A DNA stretch of 64,000 bases from Xylogone sp. PMI_703. Taxonomy: Eukaryota > Ascomycota > Leotiomycetes. The stretch covers positions 7,750,001-7,814,000 of the forward strand of contig JAJTUQ010000003.1 of assembly GCA_021399445.1 (NCBI GenBank). The letters are read 5' to 3'. Positions 1 through 12,600 of this stretch are shown one piece after another. Every line of letters begins with the position of its first letter. Position 1 is the stretch's first letter. Both the position numbers and the translations under genes were made by a program. The notes below the pieces were generated by a model. That model had not been told where the DNA came from. It searched no databases and saw nothing but the letters and a program-made list of their open reading frames with translations.

Positions 1-680
1 TGAGGGCTGAATGTCAATAGGATGTGGTTATGGACTATGAATTATAATCCTTTTACACTACATAAAATTATACATATATTTCTACTTTCTTGGGCCTATT
101 GGGTGTTCGGATATGTGATAGGCAAATTTTATGATCCGTGATTTAGTACTTCATGCCTACGGAAGTCTTATGCTTGCTAGCTCAAATAATTGGTGCAGCT
201 GATGGATTCCCATAATCTCAATAGAATCCTTTAACAGGTTTTGATTCATGGTGGGGTGTGCTCGAGATATTGTGTCTGCCAGCTTCAATTTTCTGTCAGG
301 ATTCACCGCCAAAAGATAAGAAAACTCACCTTCAGGGACGTGGGAAAGAGGGGCAAGTCTCTAGACCAAAAACTCATAAATATACAAGTACTACGAAACA
401 ATTCCACGGGCACCGTCGAAATATTATATCCAGCTTGAGCATTATACTGCAGCATTAGTGGGGAGTTTGTTCCATATAGATGAAGAAATTCTTTTCTCTA
501 ATAGACACAAGCAGCCCGTATTTTCACCGGCTGAGCTTGTATACTTTCCTATAATACATGATGCAGTAGAGACTTGAATTGCCCCAATTAGAACCCCAGC
601 CCAATGAACCTCAAAACGCCTATTCGCTTCTTGCAGCATATCAACACTCGATATTTCTTGACGTGCTTCTGAACTCGCTG
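1..680. other. Intergenic, no supported gene
   Basis: AT-rich sequence with only short overlapping reading frames that have no recognisable family and poor protein character. A minus-strand frame at 442-684 lies just 3' of the CMC1-like gene and is probably its 3' UTR. Nothing else is seen. Confidence 0.6.
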
Positions 681-1230
681 TCACCTGTGGCGGTCCCTAC
701 TTAGTTGCCCCTCATCTCTCCTTGGAAACCCCCCAACGCGTTCAGCGCGAGCCATGATCTCCCGTCCTTTTTCGCCCTCTCTCTCATCAATCGGCAGACC
801 CCACCATTCTCTGTGAAATTTCTCTTGTTCTATCCTCCTGGCTTCCTTGGCCTCCCTCTCTCTCTGTCTTCTTAATCGGGTAGCGAACCACTCCTCTCTT
901 GCAGCATCCTGCTCCTCCTGTGTGGCATACTTAATCATGCAGTTGTTCATGGTACGATTTTGTTCCCGGCATTTGAAGGGGGCTGTGAAAGTTCGCCCTA
1001 GTGCACAATCTGCAAATTCTAGAATGGAACTTGCTCAGTATGATATGAATTGGAAAGGTAGATTAGTACCAACGCTTAATTTCTGCTGCGCAATACGCTC
1101 GTACCCTCGCATGATAAACCTCCCGAACCTGTGCTTCTTGTGCTGCAGAGAGAGGGAGAGGATTCCGTGATGGCATTGGCAGGAGTGGCACATCGTCTAC
1201 TTTTACTGGAGGGGGCCCCATGGCTGCCAT
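681..1230 (-). CDS. cmc1: CMC1-like cytochrome c oxidase assembly protein (twin CX9C)
   Basis: Two exons, complement(681..1018, 1074..1230), 164 aa. The minus-strand ATG at 1230 opens a Pro-rich N-terminus. A 55-nt intron (donor GTTGGT, acceptor TTCTAG) splits codon Gln53. After splicing, Cys47, 57, 69 and 79 form two exact C-X9-C motifs, and the segment from Thr62 to Cys69 (TFTAPFKC) is typical of the Cmc1 family. Known family role: Mia40-imported copper-handling proteins of the mitochondrial intermembrane space that help assemble complex IV. The C-terminal tail is basic and acidic with a conserved-looking HREWWGLP. It is longer than yeast Cmc1, as in other filamentous fungi. The exon 2 frame alone loses the first CX9C pair, so the splice is well supported by the motif spacing. 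Paralogous Cmc proteins remain possible. Confidence 0.82.
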
Positions 1231-1460
1231 CTAAAGATGACCGACACTAGAAAGTGTGCAATTTCGCGAATCGTAAGTTATCATACGGATTGAGCTTTTG
1301 ATGTTTGCACAGTAAGTTACCGAATAAAGCCTAGCGCATTTCTAGATCGTAGTGTATCGGAAAAACTAACACCCAGGCACCGATACCAGCTTCTCTAAAA
1401 TAATATTATTCGCACGTCTTACAGGTAAATTTGCGACGCTGAAAAGATCAGAGTCCCAAT

Positions 1461-2249
1461 ATGTCTTCAATGCGAAATGCCGTCCAACGGCGCAACCATA
1501 AAGAGAGAAGCCAGCCAGAAGAGCGAAAGCGATTTGGCCTGCTTGAAAAACATAAGGTAAATTATAAACATCAGAGTTCTTGATAGATTTAGCAGATAGC
1601 TAATAGGTCCTAGGATTATTCGGCTCGAGCAAAGGACTATGGAGAGAAGAAAAAGAAATTGAGGCAGCTGAGGGAAAAGGCCCTAGAGAGGAACCCTGAT
1701 GAGTTTTATTACGGCATGGTCCATAAAAAGGGACCGTCTGCAATAGGGAAGAATAGCACAGGTACCGTCAATGGGAGTAGAGGAAATGCTGTACTCAGTC
1801 AAGATGCATCGCGGTTATTCAAGACCCAAGATATGGGCTATATAAGGACGATGCGGAATAAAACCCTGAAAGAGGTTGCAGAGCTAGAGAAACGGATTGT
1901 AGGGATTACTGGGGATGGAACGAGGATTGTTTTTGTTGATAGCGAGGAAGAGCAAAGGAAGATACCCGAAGGTGAAGATGTTGATATGGACGATGAGGAA
2001 GAGGACAGTAGAGGGGAAGAAGAAGAAGTGGAGAAGATCGACACCGATACGAAAAATCAACGAAGGTTACATCAGCGGGAAATTAACAAACTGGAAACAC
2101 GGTTAAGGGCGGCGAAACAGAGATTAAAAGCGTTGGCAGATGCGGAGGAAGCACTTGATTTGCAGAGGGCGAAGATGGCAAAGTCACCGACAGTTGGGGG
2201 TATAAACAAAAACGGAGTAAAGTTTAAGATTCGAGAACGAAAGAGATGA
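1461..2249 (+). CDS. utp11: U3 snoRNA-associated protein 11 (SSU processome)
   Basis: Two exons, 1461..1556 and 1614..2249, 243 aa. The N-terminus (MSSMRNAVQRRNHKERSQPE) and the following residues RFGLLEKHKDY are the family signature. ATG at 1461 is the first in-frame start, and the 57-nt intron (GTAAAT..CCTAG) falls exactly between HK and DY. UTP11 is a nucleolar component of the U3 snoRNP/small-subunit processome required for 18S rRNA maturation. The middle contains the conserved RLFKTQDMGYIRTMRNKTLK block. An acidic stretch of Glu/Asp lies around residues 155-170, followed by a predicted helical region rich in Arg, Lys and Leu. It is divergent from the CMC1-like gene, with about 230 bp between the two starts. 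Length is normal for the family. Confidence 0.93.
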
Positions 2250-2470
2250 AAACCGTCTTAATCTAAAGTCGGCATCCTAAAAAGGTATATCAAGTTCGGG
2301 CAAAATCCAGCCCTATGGACCACCACAACTCCCAATTCGCCGCAGTAGTCATATTATTCAAGTGAAAATAACCAAAACCGAGCATAAGATCGTATAAACC
2401 GACGATCCCGAACATTAGTCTGAACCCAGTTTACGCCGCCAAATATCATAAGTCATGAATCTATCCTCAC

Positions 2471-4096
2471 TCATTTCTTGGATCTTGTCAAGCACTTGCT
2501 GATACCAATTATGGTATATGCAACAGCTTTGAAGAGCATAGTTGCCAGCCAGAACATACACTTCATAAGCATCCAAATCAAGCCTAAGCAGCCAGGTACC
2601 TTGTCTTTTTCCTTACTTTTGTCCTTCTTATCTTTCAAACTTTCCTGACTTTCAATGTCGATATCCATCTCTTCAATCTTCGTATTCCTTTTCCCCTTTA
2701 TTAAAGCGGGCGATACTGGTGTTATTGACGGGGGAGCATCAAACCGCTCAAGGTTCTGTGATTTCTCTTCCGATAGTGCAACCAACATAATGGCGCAAAT
2801 GGCGACATCGACAATATAGAAACAATCAATCTTTGCGGCAACCCCTGTATCAACATCAAGATATCCCGAACCAGCACCATCTCGTACCAATCTCACGAGA
2901 TTATGAGGAAGTTCTGGATGTTCAAGAACATACTCTACCCGCGACCACGCCGGCGATGAATTTATCGTTACCACAAAAGGGTTGCTTGTTGCAGGATGGA
3001 CAAGGTAGTATCTTTTACTGTCTTCGTCCCAAACCAGTCGTCCACATTCGCGTTCAGCCGCAGCAATCACCTGTGCCTGGTCTGCCCGACCAGGCTTATT
3101 TGCGAGATCCAACACTACATTTGCCGCTGCCTGAGGATAAAGAAGAGCTACTAAACCATCATTTGGAGGAAATCTACGAGCAGTTTCCTCAAGAGTGGTG
3201 CTCATAATCTCCAATCCTTGATTCGCTTTTGAGGAGCTTGATTCCCTCACAGTCTTATTCGGATCGTGTCGAGACATCATCATCTGAGCAGATGTCGATG
3301 TTGGATCCAGTCGAAGAGTATACAAGGGTTGAGTTGCAGAGGATAGCGTGTGTATTGGTGTGTCTGAGGCGCTGGTCATCTTCAAACAGAATTTTCGACC
3401 CTCAGAGGCAGAAACCTTCCAACCACATGCTACTTTCCAAAATTCTTTCAAATCTTCTGTGCTTGACGGTTCTAATATTGATTCATCGTGAAGACCAGAG
3501 GGGAATCGTCCGGGGGATTGGCCGACTGCAAGTGGTGATTGAAGGCCTGCGGGGCTTCGACCTCCAAGGCTTGGGGAGTATGGGCTCCTGCTGATAACTG
3601 TCTTGGGCATGTGAGTGGGACTCGCTTGTGTAGGATAGTACTTCTGGTGTTCAAGTGGGAGGTCCGGATTATATCTTGGGAATATGGATCTCATGATGGG
3701 CTCCTCCCGTTGAGGCGAGCCCTGGATTTGTTTCCTGGCATCTCTGATGTCTGAGGAGTTGCTGTTACTCCGGACTAGTGTTGGAGCGTCAGAAAGAGAG
3801 GTTTGGGATCGCGGTATCTCGGAGCCAAGCTGGGCTGGTGGAGGAAATGGGATGGGGGAAGCTCGCTCGTCAAATGCAGACTGCCGGCCACTGAGGGCTG
3901 ATTGATGGCCCTCTATGTTCGTATCCGGCACCTCAGATGGGGGAGCTGGTGACCCTGTCCTATTGACGTCTGATTGTGGGATGGGTTGTGGCGGAGTGAC
4001 AGGATCTCGCCTGAGGCTTGCCTTCCTATAGGGGTTGTTGGACTGCCTCTCTGATGGCTGGGGAGGAAACAGCTGTAATCCCACATTCTTGGTCAT
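2471..4096 (-). CDS. Unnamed conserved fungal protein with C-terminal membrane anchor
   Basis: Single-exon ORF of 541 aa. I do not recognise a catalytic domain. The first 210 residues are Pro/Ser-rich and low complexity, probably disordered. Residues around 215-430 form a compact, well-conserved-looking domain (for example FWKVACGWKVSASEGRKFCL and the later GAGSGYLDVDTGVAAKIDCF). This is followed by a Lys/Glu-rich linker and one long or two short hydrophobic helices near the C-terminus (CLGLIWMLMKCMFWLATMLF onwards), ending in a basic tail. This suggests a tail-anchored or hairpin-anchored protein. Similar fungal proteins have been labelled acetylserotonin methyltransferase-like in databases, but no methyltransferase motif is visible here, so I give no function. 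Start at 4096 is the first ATG of the frame. It is convergent with UTP11 and divergent from SWD1. Confidence 0.8.
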   Translation of the reverse strand: MTKNVGLQLFPPQPSERQSNNPYRKASLRRDPVTPPQPIPQSDVNRTGSPAPPSEVPDTNIEGHQSALSGRQSAFDERASPIPFPPPAQLGSEIPRSQTSLSDAPTLVRSNSNSSDIRDARKQIQGSPQREEPIMRSIFPRYNPDLPLEHQKYYPTQASPTHMPKTVISRSPYSPSLGGRSPAGLQSPLAVGQSPGRFPSGLHDESILEPSSTEDLKEFWKVACGWKVSASEGRKFCLKMTSASDTPIHTLSSATQPLYTLRLDPTSTSAQMMMSRHDPNKTVRESSSSKANQGLEIMSTTLEETARRFPPNDGLVALLYPQAAANVVLDLANKPGRADQAQVIAAAERECGRLVWDEDSKRYYLVHPATSNPFVVTINSSPAWSRVEYVLEHPELPHNLVRLVRDGAGSGYLDVDTGVAAKIDCFYIVDVAICAIMLVALSEEKSQNLERFDAPPSITPVSPALIKGKRNTKIEEMDIDIESQESLKDKKDKSKEKDKVPGCLGLIWMLMKCMFWLATMLFKAVAYTIIGISKCLTRSKK

Positions 4097-4912
4097 CTTG
4101 ACAAAAGTGGATGTTTTAGAGAGTATCCCAGATACTATCGCAACATTCCTTATACAAAAGGGACACCCAAAGGCGAGAAGTGATTTACACCTTGGTACAC
4201 CAGCTCAACTTCATAGACAGCGGTGGGCCATCTAAGTTTATACATCTACTTCCCTCCCACAGTGTGCTTCCTTTTCCAGCCATAGTACTTGACTATTCCA
4301 GCGGCTAGAGCTAAAATTAGGATCTGAAAATAGATTTCGCCTAGGCCGTTGTTTGTTGGTCATTGGTCTTGTGCGGGAAGAAGCATCCCTGGCAGCGGCA
4401 AGATGCAGTGTGATGTGATCCGTGATTGGGCGGGGCGAGCAGACGAAGCGCTTCTGTAGAGCCACAGAATTGTCGCGGCGAGGTTGAGGTAAATTTAGCG
4501 CTTTGGAGGGGTACGGCATTCTCAGGAACACAAGGCCATTCGGAAAAATTAACGGCCAGCATGACCAACCCACTTTCATATGGGGTTGTAGAATTGTAGT
4601 AGATAGAAGAGTTAATACCATGATAATGACAGGTACCATACTCCGGAGTTGCAGTTTGTCATAACCAAATTATCATACTGCAGTGCAGTCTTCTCTGCCA
4701 TGTGTGCTTTCAGCCTTGTCCAGGATCCACCTTTACTGTACCTCCGTACAAAATGCGGATCTTTCCCGCACTTTTTTCCCCATCTTATCTTTTATCAGAG
4801 AGACGAGGCTGCATCAATCTATCGTATCGTACACTTCTACCATGCACATGTACCTGCGACTTCCTAAAGTCACTACATTAGGAGTTCGATTTTATCCTCC
4901 GTCAGTTATACG
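4097..4912. promoter_or_regulatory. Divergent promoter region of the unnamed membrane protein gene and SWD1
   Basis: 816 bp between two divergent starts. A minus-strand frame at 4238-4639 shows no family resemblance and is regarded as chance. A TACTGTA palindrome-like 7-mer lies at 4734-4740, about 170 bp upstream of the SWD1 start. Confidence 0.4.
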
Positions 4913-6387
4913 ATGAATCTCTCGCTGGTGGATCCTTTTGTCCTCGCACAAGACTACCCCGAAACGAATACAATCACCCTCCGTAGCGGTCACGCAACCT
5001 GTCTCCGTTTCAACCGCAAGGGCGACTTTCTCGCTGCTGGCCGCGTTGATGGGACTGTCGTAATATTTGATGTCGAAACCAATGGAGTTGCGCGCAAGCT
5101 GAAGGGCCATACGCGACAGGTCCAGTCATTGAGCTGGTCGAGAGACGGTAGATACTTGCTCACCGCGAGCCAGGACTGGAAATGCAACATTTGGGATTTG
5201 CAACTCGGGCTTGTATGCAGGAGTGTGAGATTCCAGTCTCCTGTGTATATTGCAGAGATGCACCCTTGGAATCAGTGAGGAGCGAACATGCTTATAGAGC
5301 TTATTAGAATATACTAATGCGGTGCTGTAGCTTCATGTTTGTCGTTTCTCTGTTTGAGGGCCAACCTCTGCTGGTGGATGCCACTGAGCCCGAGGCCGTG
5401 ATGTATACCCTGCCATCTGCTCCGAAGCGTGCGAAATATGATGAAGATGATCCCATTAGTGATAAACAGGCCGCTCAAGACGCGAAACAAAATACGACAA
5501 TGTCGATCTTCACTGCCTCTGGAGATCATATACTGGCAGGGACAAACAAGGGATGGTTGAATGTGATTGAAGTCTCGACGAGGACGACGATTTATTCAAC
5601 CAAAATTTGCCAGGGCGTGGTCATATTTTTACGTTTATCTAGTTCCGGCAGAGACGTTGTTGTTAATGCTCAAGACCGTGTCATCCGCACTATTCATATG
5701 CCGAATTTATCAGCCAAGGACCTGGACCCAGACACGATAGATATTGAAGTAGAGCACAAGTTTCAGGATGTGGTTAACAGGTTATCATGGAACCATGTAG
5801 CCTTTAGCTCTACGGGAGAATATGTTACGGCATCGACGTACAACAACCACGATATTTATATCTGGGAGCGTAACCACGGCAGTTTGGTCAAGATTCTCGA
5901 GGGGCCGAAGGAAGAACACGGAGTTGTGGAATGGCACCCTCACCGGCCAATGATTGCTGCCTGTGGTCTCGAATCTGGTCGTATTCATATCTGGTCAAAT
6001 ATAAGTCCGCAGAGATGGTCTGCTCTAGCCCCAGACTTCGCCGAAGTTGAAGAAAACGTGGAATACGAAGAGCATGAAGATGAATTCGACATTCACCCCC
6101 AGGAAGAAATCCATCAAAGACGGTTAGATCTCGAGGATGAGGACGTGGATGTTTTAACCATAGAGCCTCTGAAGGGAGAGATTATGGGTGAAGAGAATGC
6201 ATTTGGGATGCCAGTTAATCTTGGAGATCAGGATAGTGAGAGTGAAGAAGAATTTGTTCATATTGGACGTGGAGAGATGAGAAGGAAAAGCCCCAGTGGG
6301 CGGGAGTATGTGCTTGATTTCGAAGGATTAGGCAGTGACGAAGAACCGGAAAAAAAGGTAACCAAACCTAAGAGCAAAAGGCGTTAA
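4913..6387 (+). CDS. swd1: COMPASS/Set1 complex WD40 subunit Swd1 (RBBP5 homologue)
   Basis: Two exons, 4913..5274 and 5331..6387, 472 aa. The 56-nt intron (GTGAGG donor, TACTAAT branch point, GCTGTAG acceptor) joins the segment ending IAEMHPWN to HFMFVVSL. The N-terminus NLSLVDPFVLAQDYPE and the WD40 blades (GHATCLRFNRKGDFLAAG, then GHTRQVQSLSWSRDGRYLLT) are characteristic of Swd1/RBBP5. The family is a scaffold of the Set1/MLL H3K4 methyltransferase complex in the nucleus. After the propeller comes an acidic hinge (residues about 345-400) and a short C-terminal element containing GREYVLDFEGLGSD, then a Lys-rich end. The hinge and C-terminal parts are the regions known to contact Ash2/Set1 in the family. 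Length is usual for filamentous fungi. Confidence 0.93.
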
Positions 6388-8611
<2,224 letters not shown>

Positions 8612-9686
8612 GTTGGACAACCCGCTATAAATGGATTCCTCTTATGGTTCCACCGAGAGTGCCTCGCTCAAATGGATTTGTGAAGTTTATACACCATCCA
8701 AACCAATCCCGTGCAGAGCTTTAGCGTCAATAATAAACGTGACAGTAGAAGTCCAAGGTTAATTAGTACGAATAGAAAAATACTGTAACTTACCTCTAAC
8801 GGCATATCCAAAGGATAGGTATATACGTGCACCCCTCAATGAGACCAGTCATGAACTCTCCAAGTCTACTAATACACTGAAATGATAGCCATTCACGTGT
8901 CATGATGATAGTTGGTTGTTTCTACTATTGTACGCAGTCGGACTATATTTATTTCTTTTGGTAAACGGTATCTCTTAGCACGAACAGAAAAGTGCCACAA
9001 AGAAAAAGAAAAAGAACTATTATTACCTGTGACCAGTAGAGGATGATATAATTGTCTCCGTAAATCACGTGCCCAACCTCCTTCACAATATCACCGAATG
9101 AGTCAAAGCAGTTGAGTTTCATTCTTTGACCAGCGACTGTTAAAGTGCTTCGTTCAAGTGAAACGCGCTGAAGTGGTCGCTGATTGGACATTACTCAAAA
9201 GTAAGGCGCAGGGGCTTCGGACAGCCGAATCGGGACTGGTGGCAAATCTTTAGCGCGGTTGAGCCTCATGTGTTTTGCGCGATCTTTCAAGTCTGTGAGA
9301 CCGCAAGACACGATCATCAACTTCACCATCACCGTCAACGTCGGGAAGTGCGCGCCAAATACCGTGCATCCCATCTGCCAGTGCCTTCTTGAGGGAAGAA
9401 GACAATTACACTCCTTTCATATTCGTTCGGGCGGTCGTCAGTGTCGTCACGGTCAAGAGAATTGAGCTTTTACGACAGGCCTTGGGCCTGGTGCTGCCTT
9501 CAGCGCCATCGCATCAACGACGCGATCTTTCATCGTCCTTTTGCGTCTGGGTGATATCTAGAATCATATTGACATTCTCGAATTGTCTTTCCTTAGGTGT
9601 AGCGTGTGACTGTGCACAAGCTTCGAAGCTGAACATTTCTCGACCGCCACGCTGAATCGGAGATTTCATCATCCAATATCATCACC
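8612..9686. promoter_or_regulatory. Intergenic region, RPB1 promoter and 5' leader
   Basis: 1,075 bp. The proximal 300 bp before RPB1 are rich in CATC/CACC runs, as in strong fungal 5' leaders. A TACTGTA 7-mer lies at 8781-8787. A possible small minus-strand gene inside it is listed separately. Confidence 0.45.
8949..9191 (-). CDS. Possible small divergent gene, unknown
   Basis: A minus-strand frame opens with ATG at 9191 and reads 55 protein-like residues (including KLNCFDSFGDIVKEVGHVIY) up to YWSQ. There a good donor (GTAATAA) occurs. Read straight through, the frame gives an 80-aa product with a hydrophobic tail. Spliced to an acceptor near 8940 it would end within a few codons. I do not recognise the family, and the region could simply be RPB1 promoter sequence. 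It is divergent from RPB1 with about 495 bp between starts. Confidence 0.3.
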   Translation of the reverse strand: MSNQRPLQRVSLERSTLTVAGQRMKLNCFDSFGDIVKEVGHVIYGDNYIILYWSQVIIVLFLFLCGTFLFVLRDTVYQKK

Positions 9687-12600
9687 ATGGCGAATCTCAT
9701 CTTCGCGCATTCAGATGCGCCGTTGCGCACAATTAAAGAAGTACAGTTCGGCTTGCTGTCACCGGAGGAGATCAAGAATATGAGTGTTGCTCACATCTTG
9801 TACCCTGAGACCATGGATGAAAGCAAGATGAAGCCGCGTGACCAAGGCCTCAACGATCCACGATTAGGTTCCATAGACCGGCAGTTCAAGTGTGCCACTT
9901 GTGACCAGAATATGTCGGAATGCCCTGGGCATTTTGGTCACATAGAGTTGGCTAAGCCCGTCTACCACCCTGGATTTATCAAGAAGATCAAGAAGCTGCT
10001 GGAGATGGTCTGTCACAACTGTGGCAGGGTATTACTAGACAGAGTCAGTTCTTCCTGATGGCATGGCATGTTATTTTATGTGCCTTCGTGCTAACATCGA
10101 CCAGAGCAATCCGCAGTACAAGGCAGCAGTTTCAATTCGAGACCCAAAACGTAGATTTGATACGATCTGGCGATTATGCAAACCGAAAATGATCTGCGAG
10201 AGCGATATGACGGTAGGGGACGATGAATTCGATGCCAATGGAAACCAAAAGGAAGGAGTCAAGCGTTCCCACGGTGGCTGTGGCAATACTCAGCCAGAAG
10301 TCCGTCAGACAGCGCTTCAGCTTTGGGGCACCTGGAAGATTCCTAAGGATGAAGAGAATGAAGGTGCCACCACTGAAAAGAAGCAGATCACGCCAGAAAT
10401 GGCTCTCCAAGTTTTTAAGAGTATTTCCACCGAGGAAATTCGCGACCTTGGATTGAGTAATGACTACGCTCGTCCTGAGTGGATGATAATCACCGTTCTG
10501 CCCGTCCCACCGCCACCTGTTCGACCTAGTATTTCAATGGATGGTACTGGACAAGGAATGCGAGGCGAGGATGACTTGACGTATAAATTGGGTGACATAA
10601 TACGTGCGAATGGAAATGTACGCCAAGCCCAGCAAGAGGGTTCTCCTCTTCATATTCTTCAAGACTTTGAGGCTCTGCTACAGTATCATGTTGCGACATA
10701 TATGGATAATGATATTGCTGGGCAGCCGCAGGCGTTACAGAAGTCTGGAAGACCTGTCAAATCGATCCGGGCTCGCCTTAAGGGAAAGGAAGGACGTCTT
10801 CGTGGCAATTTGATGGGAAAGCGTGTCGATTTTTCGGCTCGTACTGTGATCACAGGTGACCCCAATCTGTCTTTGGATGAAGTCGGTGTTCCAAGGAGCA
10901 TTGCAAGAACGCTGACATATCCTGAAACTGTTACTCCATACAACATCGGAAAACTGCATCAGCTAGTTCAGAACGGCCCCAATGAGCATCCAGGAGCAAA
11001 ATACGTCATTCGTTCGGATGGTACACGTATTGATCTCCGGCATCATAAGCGTGCCGGGCAGATTTCCTTGGAGTATGGCTGGAAAGTTGAGAGACATATT
11101 ATTGATGGTGATTTCATTATCTTTAATCGCCAACCCTCTTTGCATAAGGAATCCATGATGGGCCACCGAGTCAGAGTTATGCCATATTCTACCTTCCGAC
11201 TCAACTTGTCCGTTACATCCCCATACAACGCAGATTTCGATGGTGATGAAATGAATTTGCACGTTCCGCAAACCGAGGAGACTCGTGCTGAGGTTATGCA
11301 ACTTTGCTTGGTGCCACTGAACATCGTTTCTCCTCAGCGAAACGGTCCTCTGATGGGTATCGTCCAAGATACTTTGGCTGGAGTGTACAAGATGTGTCGT
11401 CGTGATGTCTTCTTAAATAAGGAGCAGGTGATGAATATCCTGCTCTGGGTTCCGGAATGGGACGGAGTAATTCCTCACCCAGCTATTATTAAGCCACGAC
11501 CAAGGTGGACTGGTAAGCAGCTTGTCAGTATGATCATCCCGAAGATCGTCAATTTGTCTGTCCCCAACGACGCTCATGAAGATGCTCCACTCAAAGATGA
11601 CGGACTCTTGGTCCATGAAGGTGAGCTTATGTATGGCCTTCTTGCCAAGAAGAATGTCGGAGCTACAGGTGGTGGTATCATCCATATTATCTTCAACGAG
11701 TTGGGAGCAGAGGCTGCAATGGCATTCTTCAATGGTTGTCAACGAGTTGTAAATTATTGGCTTCTGCATAATGGTTTCAGCATTGGTATCGGTGACACCA
11801 TACCTGATGAGAAAACAATTGAGCAGATTGAGGAAGCGATTAATGTGCAGAAGGAAGAGGTCGCACAGCTTACGGCTAAAGCAACTGCCAACCAGCTCGA
11901 GTCTCTTCCCGGTATGAATGTCAGGGAAACCTTTGAAAGTTTGGTGTCCAAAGCGCTGAATACAGCTCGTGACAAAGCTGGTACGAGAACAGAGCAGAGT
12001 TTGAAAGATCTTAACAACGCTGTGCAAATGGCCAGATCTGGATCTAAGGGCTCTACGATTAATATTTCCCAAATGACAGCGCTTGTGGGCCAGCAGTCTG
12101 TTGAAGGAAAGCGTATTCCTTTCGGCTTCAAGTATCGAACACTGCCTCACTTTACAAAAGATGATTATTCTCCTGAATCTAGAGGTTTTGTGGAGAATTC
12201 ATATCTTCGAGGACTTACACCCACAGAGTTCTTTTTCCACGCCATGGCTGGTAGAGAAGGTCTTATTGATACAGCTGTTAAAACAGCAGAAACCGGTTAT
12301 ATCCAACGTCGGTTGGTCAAAGCCCTTGAAGATGTTATGGCCAAGTACGACGGCACTGTTCGTAATTCTTTGGGTGATATTGTCCAGTTCGTCTATGGAG
12401 AAGATGGACTTGATGGTGTTCACATCGAGAAACAAAGGGTTGATCACATCAATATGTCTGATGATGCGTTTGCCGCTCGCTTCCGACTCGATGTTATGGA
12501 TGGCAAGAATGCAGTTTCTCCTGACCTCTTGGAGCATGCTTCCGACATGGTTGGTGATTTGAATGTGCAACAGCTACTAGATGAGGAGTGGAATCAACTG

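Noticed and set aside
4238..4639. 133-codon minus frame between divergent genes
   Set aside because: No family resemblance, mixed hydrophobic and basic segments, lies in a promoter region.
11413..12150. 245-codon minus frame inside RPB1
   Set aside because: Antisense shadow of a strongly conserved coding exon, with no family features.
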